NCBI GenBank assembly: GCA_944372275.1
Contig: CALVYO010000046.1
Span: 1-9,472, forward strand
Direction: 5' to 3'
Length of the DNA stretch: 9,472 nucleotides
DNA from: an uncultured Bacilli bacterium
Lineage (GTDB): Bacteria; Bacillota_I; Bacilli_A; RF39; UBA660
A program made the position numbers and the translations under genes. Shown here piece after piece: positions 1 through 5,789 of this stretch (its first letter is position 1; each line of letters begins with the position of its first letter). The notes beneath the pieces are model-generated. The model had not been told where the DNA came from. It was given only the letters and a program-made list of their open reading frames with translations, and ran no database searches.

Positions 1-37
1 AAGATTAATATTTGAAGTAATTCCTAAAATTAATTAA
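1..37 (+). CDS. possible 3' end of an upstream gene
   Basis: The second reading frame is open from the window edge and ends in TAA at 35-37, giving the tail RLIFEVIPKIN. Its stop overlaps the ATG at 37-39 by one base (TAATG), a common arrangement in translationally coupled genes. Only eleven codons are visible, so the gene cannot be identified and the open frame could be chance. Confidence 0.2.
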   Translation, partial: RLIFEVIPKIN

Positions 38-825
38 TGTCAATAGTTTTTATGATATTTTTTAAGCGATTGCCATATGGTATTTGTTATTTTAAAAAAT
101 AATATTTATTATTAAAAGATGATACAATTTCAGTTTTTGATAACCAATTTAATAAAATAAACGACATAACTTTATCAAAAAACTTTAATCACATTACTTG
201 TGATGACAATTTTATTTTTTTAGCAACTAAAAACGAAATATATAGATATGATTATGAAAATTTAGAAAAAATAAATATTCCAAATTTTGATGCAGATATA
301 ATAAATATAAGTTATTTAATTGATAATGGATTATTAATTATTACTAAAGATAAAGTGTATATTTATAAAGATAAATTAAAAGAATATTCTAATATAAAAT
401 GCACCAATGTTTTAGAAATAAATAAAAAAATATATTATATTAAAAAGAATAAATTGTGTAATCAACAAAAAACAATCCAACAATATGACTTTGAAATTAT
501 TGATTGTTGCTACACAAATTGCCTCGTAATTTTATCAGATTGCATAAATATATATGAAATAGATAATTGCGAAAAAATAGCAAAAATAATTAATTGTCTT
601 ACAAAAAAAGAGTTAACGATACCAACATCTATTGCCTACATTGAACAGGCTTTAGCTAATATACTGAATGAAGAAGCAAACAAAATAAAAAAAGCACTTG
701 GCTTGTCAAATGATATCTATAATTTATTAAAAATAAATGAATAAGTTAATCAAACTTTAAAACAAGTAATTTTATTAGAAAAATTATTATGTACAAAATT
801 AGATATATATAATAATAAAAAATAA
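37..825 (+). pseudogene. beta-propeller-like protein with spore-surface-like C-terminal domain, two in-frame stops
   Basis: One frame reads through from ATG at 37 to TAA at 823-825 (263 codons) with coherent protein sequence, interrupted only by TAA at 100-102 and TAA at 742-744. The N-terminal two thirds has short beta-strand repeats of the type 'DDTISVFDNQFNKI', resembling NHL/WD-like propeller blades. The C-terminal stretch from about codon 195 (SIAYIEQALANILNEEANKI, then LLKINE-stop-VNQTLKQ) matches my recollection of a domain common in Clostridia/Bacilli spore-surface and collagen-like proteins, usually written 'SIAL.EAALAHILNAEGEK...N.SV..T'. In that family the stop at 742 sits where Ser is usual, and TCA to TAA is a single change. 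Many cysteines (for example DCCYTNC) also fit an exosporium or coat protein. The first 21 codons lack a clear ribosome binding site, so the true start is uncertain. A shorter product could begin at GTG 355, but no good Shine-Dalgarno precedes it. The terminator directly after 825 supports 825 as the ancestral end. Confidence 0.6.
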
Positions 826-848
826 TATAGAAAATCTATATTTTTTTT
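824..848 (+). terminator. intrinsic terminator after the disrupted propeller gene
   Basis: AATATAG (824-830) pairs with CTATATT (836-842) around a five-base AAAAT loop, followed by a run of T. It begins immediately after the distal stop at 823-825 rather than after the stop at 742-744. Confidence 0.6.
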
Positions 849-856
849 AAAATAAA

Positions 857-865
857 TGATATAAT
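857..865 (+). promoter_or_regulatory. extended -10 promoter of the CDF operon
   Basis: TGATATAAT gives a perfect TATAAT (860-865) preceded by the extended TGn element. No good -35 is present; the upstream spacer region is the T-run of the preceding terminator. Predicted initiation near 872 leaves a leader of only about nine bases, so the AGGTGG ribosome binding site lies at the very 5' end. Confidence 0.5.
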
Positions 866-880
866 TAAATTAGGTGGAGT

Positions 881-1738
881 ATGAAAATAGTAAATAACAT
901 TTTAATAGCATTTATATTAAATATAATTTTAGTAGTAATTTTAATATCAGGAGGCCTTGTTACTAATAGTATTGCTATTTTTTCAGCAACCATTCACGAT
1001 ATAACAAATACGATAAGTATTGGTATTGCTTATTATTTAGAAAAAAAAAGCAAACATCGTTCAAATTACAAATATACTTATGGATATACTAGATATTCCA
1101 TTTTATCAGCTTTTATAACGACAATAATATTAATTATCAGTTCATTATACGTAATATACGAAGGAATAAGAAGAATAATTAACCCTATAGCAGTAAATTA
1201 TGATGGTATTATTTTATTAGCAATTTTAGGTATATTGTTTAACACAATTGCCGTATATAAAACAAGAAAAGGAAAATCATTAAATCAAGAAACCGTTAAT
1301 TTACACTCATTAAATGGTATATTAAGTTGGGCAATAATTTTGTCTGGATCAATTATAATGGACATAACAAAAATAAATAATATTGATGCTATCATAAGTG
1401 TTTTAGTAGCATTATGTATATTTGCTCAAGCAATTAAACATTTAAAGATAGTATTAGATTTGTTTTTAGAAAAGACACCAAATAATATAAATATAAGAAG
1501 TTTAAAAAAAGAAATATTAAAAAAAGAAAATATCGTTACCATAGATCATATACATATTTGGAGTATGGATGGCTATAATAATTATGCAACTTTGCACGTT
1601 AAGATTAATAATGATGAAATAGAAAAAACCGAAAATTATATAAAAAACATTTTAAAAGAAAAAGGGATAGAACATACAACTATCGAAATAGAAAGGAAAA
1701 AATATGGAAAAAGTTTATTTTACAAAAGAAATAAGTAG
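881..1738 (+). CDS. cation diffusion facilitator (CDF) family protein with altered metal-site motifs
   Basis: CDF proteins export divalent metals (Zn, Co, Fe, Mn) across the cytoplasmic membrane as dimers in exchange for protons. The 285-residue length, about six hydrophobic segments between residues 6 and 185, the YGYTRYSILSAFI segment (67-79) typical after TM2, and a C-terminal cytoplasmic domain with IDHIHIWSMDGYNNYATLHV all match the family. The transport-site motifs look changed: TM2, normally HxxxD or DxxxD, reads H39-D-I-T-N43, and TM5, normally HxxxD, reads H142-S-L-N-G146. The second acidic ligand is therefore missing in both, and the usual Asp just before the TM2 His (SDALH) is Ala. 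D40 may compensate. This could be a divergent metal specificity, a regulatory paralogue or loss of transport. The 3' end overlaps the next gene by 35 bases, implying translational coupling. Family membership is firm; substrate unknown. Confidence 0.85.
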   Translation: MKIVNNILIAFILNIILVVILISGGLVTNSIAIFSATIHDITNTISIGIAYYLEKKSKHRSNYKYTYGYTRYSILSAFITTIILIISSLYVIYEGIRRIINPIAVNYDGIILLAILGILFNTIAVYKTRKGKSLNQETVNLHSLNGILSWAIILSGSIIMDITKINNIDAIISVLVALCIFAQAIKHLKIVLDLFLEKTPNNINIRSLKKEILKKENIVTIDHIHIWSMDGYNNYATLHVKINNDEIEKTENYIKNILKEKGIEHTTIEIERKKYGKSLFYKRNK

Positions 1739-2555
1739 TGAAAGTTTAATAAAAATTTATGATAAATTAGAAAAAAAATTACAAGGTAAAATAGCCGTAA
1801 AAATATCAACTGGCGAAGCAGGAAATAATCATTATTTAAAACCAGAATTAATTAATGATTTAGTGGCAAAATTAAATGGGACAATTGTCGAATGTAATAC
1901 AGCTTACGAAGGAAAAAGAAATACTACAAAAGATCATTTGCAAACAATTAAAGAACACGGATTTACTAATGTTGATTTATTAGATATTGACGGAGACATT
2001 ACTATTCCTGTTAATGGTGGTCGTCATTTAAAAGAAAATTATGTTGGTAAAAATATCGATAACTACGATTCAATATTAATGCTATCACATTTTAAAGGTC
2101 ATCCAATGGGCGGATTTGGTGGCGCATTAAAAAATATGTCGATTGGTTTAGCGTCATCACGGGGTAAGGCTTGGATCCATAGTGGTGGTGTAAAAAGAGA
2201 AGATATTTGGTCAACTCCACAAGAAGATTTTATTGAATCAATGGCTGAAGCAGATAAAGCCGTCGTCGATTATTGCAAAAATATTGTTTATATCAATGTT
2301 GTTAACAATCTGTCTGTTGATTGCGACTGCGTTGCTAATCCAGAAGCACCTTGTATGAATGACATAGGAATTCTAGCATCCATAGACCCTGTTGCTTTAG
2401 ACCAAGCGTGCTTAGATATGATTTATAATTCTAATGATATTGGAAAAAATCATTTTATTGAAAGAGTAGAAAGCCGAAAAGGTAAAATCATTTTAAAACA
2501 CGCCGAAGAATTAGACATCGGTAAAAGAGAATATCAATTAATTAGTATAGATTAA
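1704..2555 (+). CDS. DUF362 family protein (putative Fe-S or metal-binding protein)
   Basis: A 283-residue protein with the hallmarks of DUF362: GEAGNNHYLKP near residue 37, NTAYEGKRNTT (65-75), the HFKGHPMGGFGGALKNMSIG block (129-148), and a C-terminal NDIGILASIDPVALDQACLD block (219-238). The family is often annotated as an uncharacterised Fe-S centre protein. Here the cysteines C191, C207, C209, C217 and C236 sit between and within the last two blocks and could bind a cluster, but no separate 2x[4Fe-4S] ferredoxin domain is present. No signal peptide or membrane segment is seen, so it is probably cytoplasmic. The ATG has GAAAGG seven bases upstream, inside the preceding CDF reading frame, and the two genes overlap by 35 bases. 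The biochemical function of the family is not established. Identification is confident, role unknown. Confidence 0.85.
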   Translation: MEKVYFTKEISSESLIKIYDKLEKKLQGKIAVKISTGEAGNNHYLKPELINDLVAKLNGTIVECNTAYEGKRNTTKDHLQTIKEHGFTNVDLLDIDGDITIPVNGGRHLKENYVGKNIDNYDSILMLSHFKGHPMGGFGGALKNMSIGLASSRGKAWIHSGGVKREDIWSTPQEDFIESMAEADKAVVDYCKNIVYINVVNNLSVDCDCVANPEAPCMNDIGILASIDPVALDQACLDMIYNSNDIGKNHFIERVESRKGKIILKHAEELDIGKREYQLISID

Positions 2556-2566
2556 AGGAGAAAAAT

Positions 2567-3262
2567 ATGAAAAAGGTATTAATTATAATTGGAATTATCG
2601 TAGCAATAATTGTTGTTGCTTTAACAGTTTTTATAATAAAAGATTTTAATCAAGAAGAGCAATTAAGACAGGAATTAAACGAAATAGATAGTTTAATTAA
2701 TTTTGAAGAATTTGATTATGATGCAATAAATGAAAGATTAGGTAAAACAATAAGTAGTGGTGATTATTTAGTAGTTGAAAAAGCCGCAAAAAAATATTTA
2801 AAAGACACAATTGACATAACTTTGACTATTGTAGATATAATGAATGATGAAAAATTGGTAAATATATTAACGACAGATAATTATTTAGAAGATGGTCCAA
2901 ATTTTGTTAATTCAAAATTGTATATCAAAAATACAAAAGAACAATTAGAAAATAATAAAATTAAAATATTGAATCAAATGGATAATGACACAGTTTTATC
3001 TTATGTAGAAAATAAAAATTTAGATTCCTATTATATTGATTTTTATAAAAGTTTATCCTTTTCGAGTGAAGCAGAGATAAACAAAAACAAACAAGAAATT
3101 GAAGAAAACATCGATAGTATTATTGATATGTTAAATGTTTATGATGAAGTATTAGATTTCTTAATAGAAAATAAAAATGATTGGACAATTGAAGGTGAAT
3201 ATATTGTATTTTCAACAGATCAACTAAGTGATCAATATAATGATTTATTATTGAAATTATAG
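2567..3262 (+). CDS. membrane-anchored protein of unknown function
   Basis: A 231-residue protein with one N-terminal hydrophobic segment (about residues 4-25, KKVLIIIGIIVAIIVVALTV) and no lipobox or obvious cleavage site, so it is probably anchored with a large, acidic, mostly helical domain outside the membrane. The phrase LEDGPNFVNSKLYIKNTKEQ (about residues 107-126) is reminiscent of a group of unnamed proteins seen in gut Firmicutes; I cannot assign a function. It is the last gene of the CDF-DUF362 operon: AAAGGAG (2554-2560) overlaps the stop of the DUF362 gene and lies six bases before the ATG. A strong terminator follows. The gene looks intact. Confidence 0.75.
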   Translation: MKKVLIIIGIIVAIIVVALTVFIIKDFNQEEQLRQELNEIDSLINFEEFDYDAINERLGKTISSGDYLVVEKAAKKYLKDTIDITLTIVDIMNDEKLVNILTTDNYLEDGPNFVNSKLYIKNTKEQLENNKIKILNQMDNDTVLSYVENKNLDSYYIDFYKSLSFSSEAEINKNKQEIEENIDSIIDMLNVYDEVLDFLIENKNDWTIEGEYIVFSTDQLSDQYNDLLLKL

Positions 3263-3275
3263 ATTAAAATAGATG

Positions 3276-3304
3276 AAAAATTGCAAAAAAAATGCAATTT
3301 TTTT
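3276..3304 (+). terminator. intrinsic terminator of the CDF-DUF362 operon
   Basis: AAAAATTGCA (3276-3285) pairs perfectly with TGCAATTTTT (3293-3302) around a seven-base A loop, ending in a T-run. Confidence 0.75.
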
Positions 3305-3323
3305 AAATTTTTGCAGGAATTTG

Positions 3324-3356
3324 ACCTCCTTTTGGCTAATATAACTAATAGGAGGT
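3324..3356 (+). promoter_or_regulatory. dyad pairing with the Shine-Dalgarno of the next gene
   Basis: ACCTCCT (3324-3330) is the exact reverse complement of AGGAGGT (3350-3356), the ribosome binding site of the gene starting at 3363; the loop is 19 bases. In RNA this would hide the whole Shine-Dalgarno. A -35-like TTGACC (3321-3326) overlaps the left arm and a TATAAC (3340-3345) lies in the loop, but their spacing is only 13. If transcription starts within this stretch, the left arm would not be in the message and the dyad could act only as DNA. The repeat is clear; its role is inferred. Confidence 0.45.
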
Positions 3357-3362
3357 GAAAAA

Positions 3363-4112
3363 ATGAATGGCTATTTTATTGAACAATGTATTGTAAATTA
3401 TTTAAATGGTCGAAAAATAAAAGATTTAAATATTTTATATTTAGAAATGATAGAATCTTTATTTACTAATATAGCATCAGATGATATTATAATTTCGTGG
3501 AAAAATCCTTTTAAACAAAAAACTGATTTGTTTATTAAAATAAATGGAGAAACAAAAAGAATAAGTGTAAAGTCTGGTATAAAAAATTCGGTCCACGTTG
3601 AACCAATTTCAGAATTCATCCATTTTTTAATTGAAAATAATATTGAAAGAGAATATATAATTAGTTACCTAAAATATCATTATGCCGATGGAACGACAAA
3701 TGGTAGTGGATTAATGCGATATTCTAGTGAAGAATATAAAAAAAATCATCAAAATGATATTGATTTACTTAATAAAAGACTAAATAATAAACAATTGATT
3801 ACTAAAATTATTGATAGATTTATTTTAAAAGGAAATAATGATACTCATTCTATTGATGCAATTATGTATGGTTCTTATGATGATTTTATTTATATAACAA
3901 AAGATGAAATAATAGAGATTATACTTAATAAGATAAATATTTATTCGACAGGAGTCCATTTTAGTACATTATCTTGTCAACCAATGAATAGATGTTTAAA
4001 TTATAATCCTAAATATGAAAAAAATAGATTTTGTGTTCAAATAAAATGGTACAATTTATTTGATGATATTATTGAATATAAAAATAATAAATTAAGTAAG
4101 TTAATAAGTTAA
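3363..4112 (+). CDS. hypothetical protein with PD-(D/E)XK-nuclease-like features
   Basis: A 249-residue soluble protein that I do not recognise by name. Residues 53-72 read KTDLFIKINGETKRISVKSG, a beta-hairpin with D55 and a terminal S68-V-K70; with E7 in the first helix this gives the order E...D...(S/E)xK found in many PD-(D/E)XK nucleases, including restriction enzymes in which Ser replaces the usual Glu. A conserved-looking segment NSVHVEPISEFIHFL (75-89) follows. No DNA-binding, methylase or membrane domain is visible, so any target is unknown. The start is secured by AGGAGGTG five bases before the ATG. The gene stands alone between a terminator and the tRNA-Gly locus, with no partner gene adjoining it. 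It may be an accessory or defence nuclease, but an unrelated hypothetical is possible. Confidence 0.55.
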   Translation: MNGYFIEQCIVNYLNGRKIKDLNILYLEMIESLFTNIASDDIIISWKNPFKQKTDLFIKINGETKRISVKSGIKNSVHVEPISEFIHFLIENNIEREYIISYLKYHYADGTTNGSGLMRYSSEEYKKNHQNDIDLLNKRLNNKQLITKIIDRFILKGNNDTHSIDAIMYGSYDDFIYITKDEIIEIILNKINIYSTGVHFSTLSCQPMNRCLNYNPKYEKNRFCVQIKWYNLFDDIIEYKNNKLSKLIS

Positions 4113-4128
4113 TATTTTAATAATATGT

Positions 4129-4165
4129 AATGGCAGGCTTTTGCCTTCCGCTAATAACGTGGGTC
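4129..4165 (+). repeat. inverted partial copy of the neighbouring tRNA-Gly
   Basis: In plus-strand orientation this reads AATGGCAG, a six-base insert GCTTTT, GCCTTCC, then GCTAATAACGTGGGTC. The three flanking blocks are identical to the tRNA-Gly encoded on the minus strand (D-loop, anticodon arm, variable region and T-stem; complementary positions 4264-4271, 4250-4256 and 4232-4247). The copy has lost the AA after the anticodon and has a different D-stem/anticodon-stem junction, so it cannot fold as a tRNA. It includes the unusual A15 and C55 of the intact gene, so it was copied from (or converted with) this allele. The right arm lies inside the tRNA. Confidence 0.8.
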
Positions 4166-4200
4166 AAAAAAAACTTGTGTTTATAATCACAAGTTTTAAT
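4166..4200. terminator. bidirectional intrinsic terminator between nuclease-like gene and tRNA-Gly
   Basis: AAAACTTGTG (4170-4179) pairs with CACAAGTTTT (4188-4197) around an eight-base loop. On the minus strand it is followed by a run of eight T, which ends the tRNA transcript; on the plus strand the tail is shorter (TTTTAATT) and could end the gene at 3363-4112. Confidence 0.75.
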
Positions 4201-4210
4201 TAACAAATAA

Positions 4211-4284
4211 TGGAGCAGGTGATGGGAATCGGACCCACGTTATTAGCTTGGAAGGCTAGAGTTCTGCCATTGAACTACACCTGC
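4211..4284 (-). tRNA. tRNA-Gly (anticodon UCC), CCA encoded
   Basis: The reverse complement folds as a 74-base tRNA including the encoded CCA: acceptor GCAGGTG/CACCTGC, D-arm GTTC-AATGGCA-GAAC, anticodon loop CTTCCAA with anticodon TCC, variable TAAC, T-arm GTGGG-TCCGATT-CCCAT, discriminator T. Several positions are atypical: C55 instead of the near-invariant U55 of the T-loop, A15 opposite C48 instead of the usual G15-C48, and a C27-A43 mismatch at the top of the anticodon stem. G18G19, U33, A58 and all other stems are intact, so it may still work. It has its own strong promoter and a terminator. Confidence 0.9.
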
Positions 4285-4304
4285 AAATCAAGTAGGCAAT
4301 ATTA

Positions 4305-4333
4305 ATTCTACACCATTTAAATATCATTGTCAA
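4305..4333 (-). promoter_or_regulatory. sigma-A promoter of tRNA-Gly
   Basis: On the minus strand a perfect TTGACA (4333-4328) and TAGAAT (4310-4305) are separated by 17 bases. Initiation near 4298 would leave about 14 bases before the tRNA 5' end. Confidence 0.75.
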
Positions 4334-4361
4334 CCTGTTTTCGTAAAATTAATTCAAAAAA

Positions 4362-4406
4362 TGATAAATATATCAAATCTAATCATATTATATGATAAAG
4401 TTATCA
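4362..4406. promoter_or_regulatory. pair of TGATA-type dyads upstream of spoVS
   Basis: TGATAAAGTTATCA (4393-4406) is a perfect 6+6 inverted repeat with a two-base centre, and TGATAAATATATCA (4362-4375) is a 12-of-14 version. Their centres are 31 bases apart, about three helical turns, as expected for cooperative binding of a repressor or activator. They lie 75-120 bases before spoVS and behind the tRNA-Gly promoter. No convincing sigma-A promoter is visible for spoVS; an AGGAAT at 4426-4431 resembles a sigma-H -35, but the matching GAAT is absent. Confidence 0.35.
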
Positions 4407-4480
4407 AAATATTTCTCAGTATCATAGGAATATTAAAAAAAATTGTTCATATATTTAAAATGTAGAAAGGAATAAGATAT

Positions 4481-4741
4481 ATGGAAACATTAAAAGTAGG
4501 ATCAAAATCAAATCCTAATTCAGTAGCGGGAGCACTTGCTAATGTCTTTAGAGAAAAAGGAAGTCTAGAAATTCAAGCAATAGGAGCAGGAGCTTTAAAT
4601 CAAGCAATTAAAGCAATAGCCATAGCGAGGGGATTTGTTGCACCATCAGGAAAAAATTTAATTTGTATTCCCGCGTTTACCGACATAATGATAGATGGTG
4701 AAGAAAGAACCGCAATTAAATTAATTGTAGAGGCAAAATAG
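4481..4741 (+). CDS. spoVS: stage V sporulation protein S
   Basis: An 86-residue protein, the normal full length for SpoVS, with the conserved phrases LKVGSKSNPNSVAGALANVF (4-23), AIGAGALNQAIKAIAIARGF (33-52) and LICIPAFTDIMIDGEERTAI (60-79). SpoVS is a small Alba-like, probably nucleic-acid-binding cytoplasmic protein. In Bacillus subtilis it is needed for progress through late sporulation (coat assembly) and influences septation; homologues also occur in some non-sporulating bacteria, so its presence does not prove sporulation. AGAAAGG lies ten bases before the ATG. It is a single gene with a terminator built into its last codons. Confidence 0.95.
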   Translation: METLKVGSKSNPNSVAGALANVFREKGSLEIQAIGAGALNQAIKAIAIARGFVAPSGKNLICIPAFTDIMIDGEERTAIKLIVEAK

Positions 4742-4751
4742 CCTCTTTTTT
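4729..4751 (+). terminator. terminator overlapping the end of spoVS
   Basis: AGAGGC (4729-4734) pairs with GCCTCT (4741-4746), loop AAAATA, then a T-run. The left arm contains the last sense codons of spoVS and the right arm starts at the last base of its TAG stop. Confidence 0.75.
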
Positions 4752-4774
4752 CATATCATATAATGGTGATTATT

Positions 4775-5716
4775 ATGGATGAATTAATAGGAAACACACC
4801 ATTAATAAAAATAAAATATAAATATAAAAATAAAATAAGAAGTGTTTATGCAAAGTTAGAGTATTATAATTTAACTGGAAGCATTAAAGATAGGATGGCT
4901 TATTATATAATTAAAGACGCCTATAAAAATAATTTATTAACAAAAAATCAACCAATTGTTGAAGCAACAAGTGGGAATACAGGAATTTCATTAGCCGCAA
5001 TAGGCGCATATTTCAAAAATCCTGTATACATATTTATGCCGGATTGGGTAAGTGAAGAAAGAAAAAAAATAATGGAAAAATATGGGGCCAAAGTTTATCT
5101 AGTTTCAAGAAAAGAAGGTGGCTTTTTAGAATGTATAAATAAAGCAAATCAATTAGCCAAACAAATAAATGGCTTTCGACCTAATCAATTCAGTAATAAA
5201 TTAAATGAAGAAATAAATTACAAAACTACCGCTCAAGAAATAATTAACAAGAATATAGATATCAAAGCATTCGTAAGCGGAGTTGGAACTGGCGGAACAT
5301 TAATGGGGATAGGAAAAAAATTAAAAGAACAAGACAATATAATAAAAATCATTGCAATAGAACCAGAAAAAATGCCTTTATTAAGTAAAAAAGATAAATA
5401 TATAAATCAAAACCACAAATTAGAGGGAATTGGTGATGAATTTATCCCTGCTTTATTAGAAGAAAAATTAATTGACAATATTATTCTAATAAATGATGAA
5501 GATGCTATTAATATGGCTAATTTGTTAGCGAAAAAACTTGGTATTGGTGTAGGTATAACAAGCGGTGCAAACTTTTTAGGCGCCGTTATTAGTGAAATAG
5601 ATAATGTGGTAACAATATTTCCAGATGACTTAAAAAAATATTTAAGCGTAAAAAATACAATGCAAGATAACTTTATTTCTAATCAAGTAGAATTAATTGA
5701 TTTCAAAGTAATATGA
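4775..5716 (+). CDS. cysK: PLP-dependent cysteine synthase family protein (O-acetylserine sulfhydrylase-like)
   Basis: Fold-type II PLP enzyme that condenses O-acetylserine with sulfide to make cysteine, or a close relative such as cystathionine beta-synthase. Visible motifs (numbering from ATG 4775, 313 residues, normal length): IGNTPLIKI at 5-13, TGSIKDRM with the PLP lysine K38, the substrate loop TSGNTG at 65-70, the phosphate-binding GVGTGGT at 169-175, GIGDEFIP, and ITSGAN near the C-terminus. An ATG at 4763 lies in frame, but it falls inside a TATAAT-like element, and GGTGAT (4765-4770) precedes the ATG at 4775, as in the next gene, so 4775 is preferred. The stop is TGA. The SufU-like gene follows after 73 bases. 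Alternative substrates (phosphoserine, homocysteine) cannot be excluded by eye. Confidence 0.85.
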   Translation: MDELIGNTPLIKIKYKYKNKIRSVYAKLEYYNLTGSIKDRMAYYIIKDAYKNNLLTKNQPIVEATSGNTGISLAAIGAYFKNPVYIFMPDWVSEERKKIMEKYGAKVYLVSRKEGGFLECINKANQLAKQINGFRPNQFSNKLNEEINYKTTAQEIINKNIDIKAFVSGVGTGGTLMGIGKKLKEQDNIIKIIAIEPEKMPLLSKKDKYINQNHKLEGIGDEFIPALLEEKLIDNIILINDEDAINMANLLAKKLGIGVGITSGANFLGAVISEIDNVVTIFPDDLKKYLSVKNTMQDNFISNQVELIDFKVI

Positions 5717-5741
5717 AAATTGATTTCAAAGTAATATGAAA
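5696..5741 (+). repeat. perfect 23-bp tandem duplication at the end of the cysK-like gene
   Basis: Two identical 23-base units (5696-5718 and 5719-5741), each beginning ATTGATTTC and ending AATATGAAA, stand head to tail. The first encodes the last codons and TGA stop of the cysK-like gene; the second supplies the left arm of its terminator. It looks like a slippage-type duplication that displaced the stop from its terminator without altering the protein. Confidence 0.85.
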
Positions 5742-5755
5742 ATATTGCTTTTTTT
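5728..5755 (+). terminator. terminator after the cysK-like gene
   Basis: AAAGTAATAT (5728-5737) pairs with ATATTGCTTT (5742-5751), including one G-U pair, around a GAAA tetraloop, followed by T residues. The left arm is in the second copy of the 23-bp duplication. Confidence 0.6.
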
Positions 5756-5773
5756 CTATGATAAATATATAAT
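5745..5773 (+). promoter_or_regulatory. promoter of the SufU-like gene
   Basis: TTGCTT (5745-5750) and a perfect TATAAT (5768-5773) are 17 bases apart. The -35 lies in the preceding terminator. Initiation near 5780 gives a leader of about ten bases. Confidence 0.5.
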
Positions 5774-5789
5774 TAATATGGTGATATGA

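Noticed and set aside
3398..3619. Minus-strand open frame opposite the nuclease-like gene
   Set aside because: It lies wholly within a well-supported plus-strand gene with an ideal ribosome binding site and has no ribosome binding site of its own.
4129..4284. Integrase attachment sites (attL/attR) at the tRNA
   Set aside because: The copied segment is inverted and comes from the middle of the tRNA rather than its 3' end, and there is no integrase gene in the window.
4763..4774. ATG at 4763 as the start of the cysK-like gene
   Set aside because: It sits inside a TATAAT-like element and has no Shine-Dalgarno; GGTGAT serves the ATG at 4775, where family homology begins.
5714..5734. UGA read as tryptophan (mycoplasma-type code)
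   Set aside because: TGA ends the cysK-like gene at the expected length and mreC in an ATGA overlap with mreD, and tryptophans are coded by TGG.
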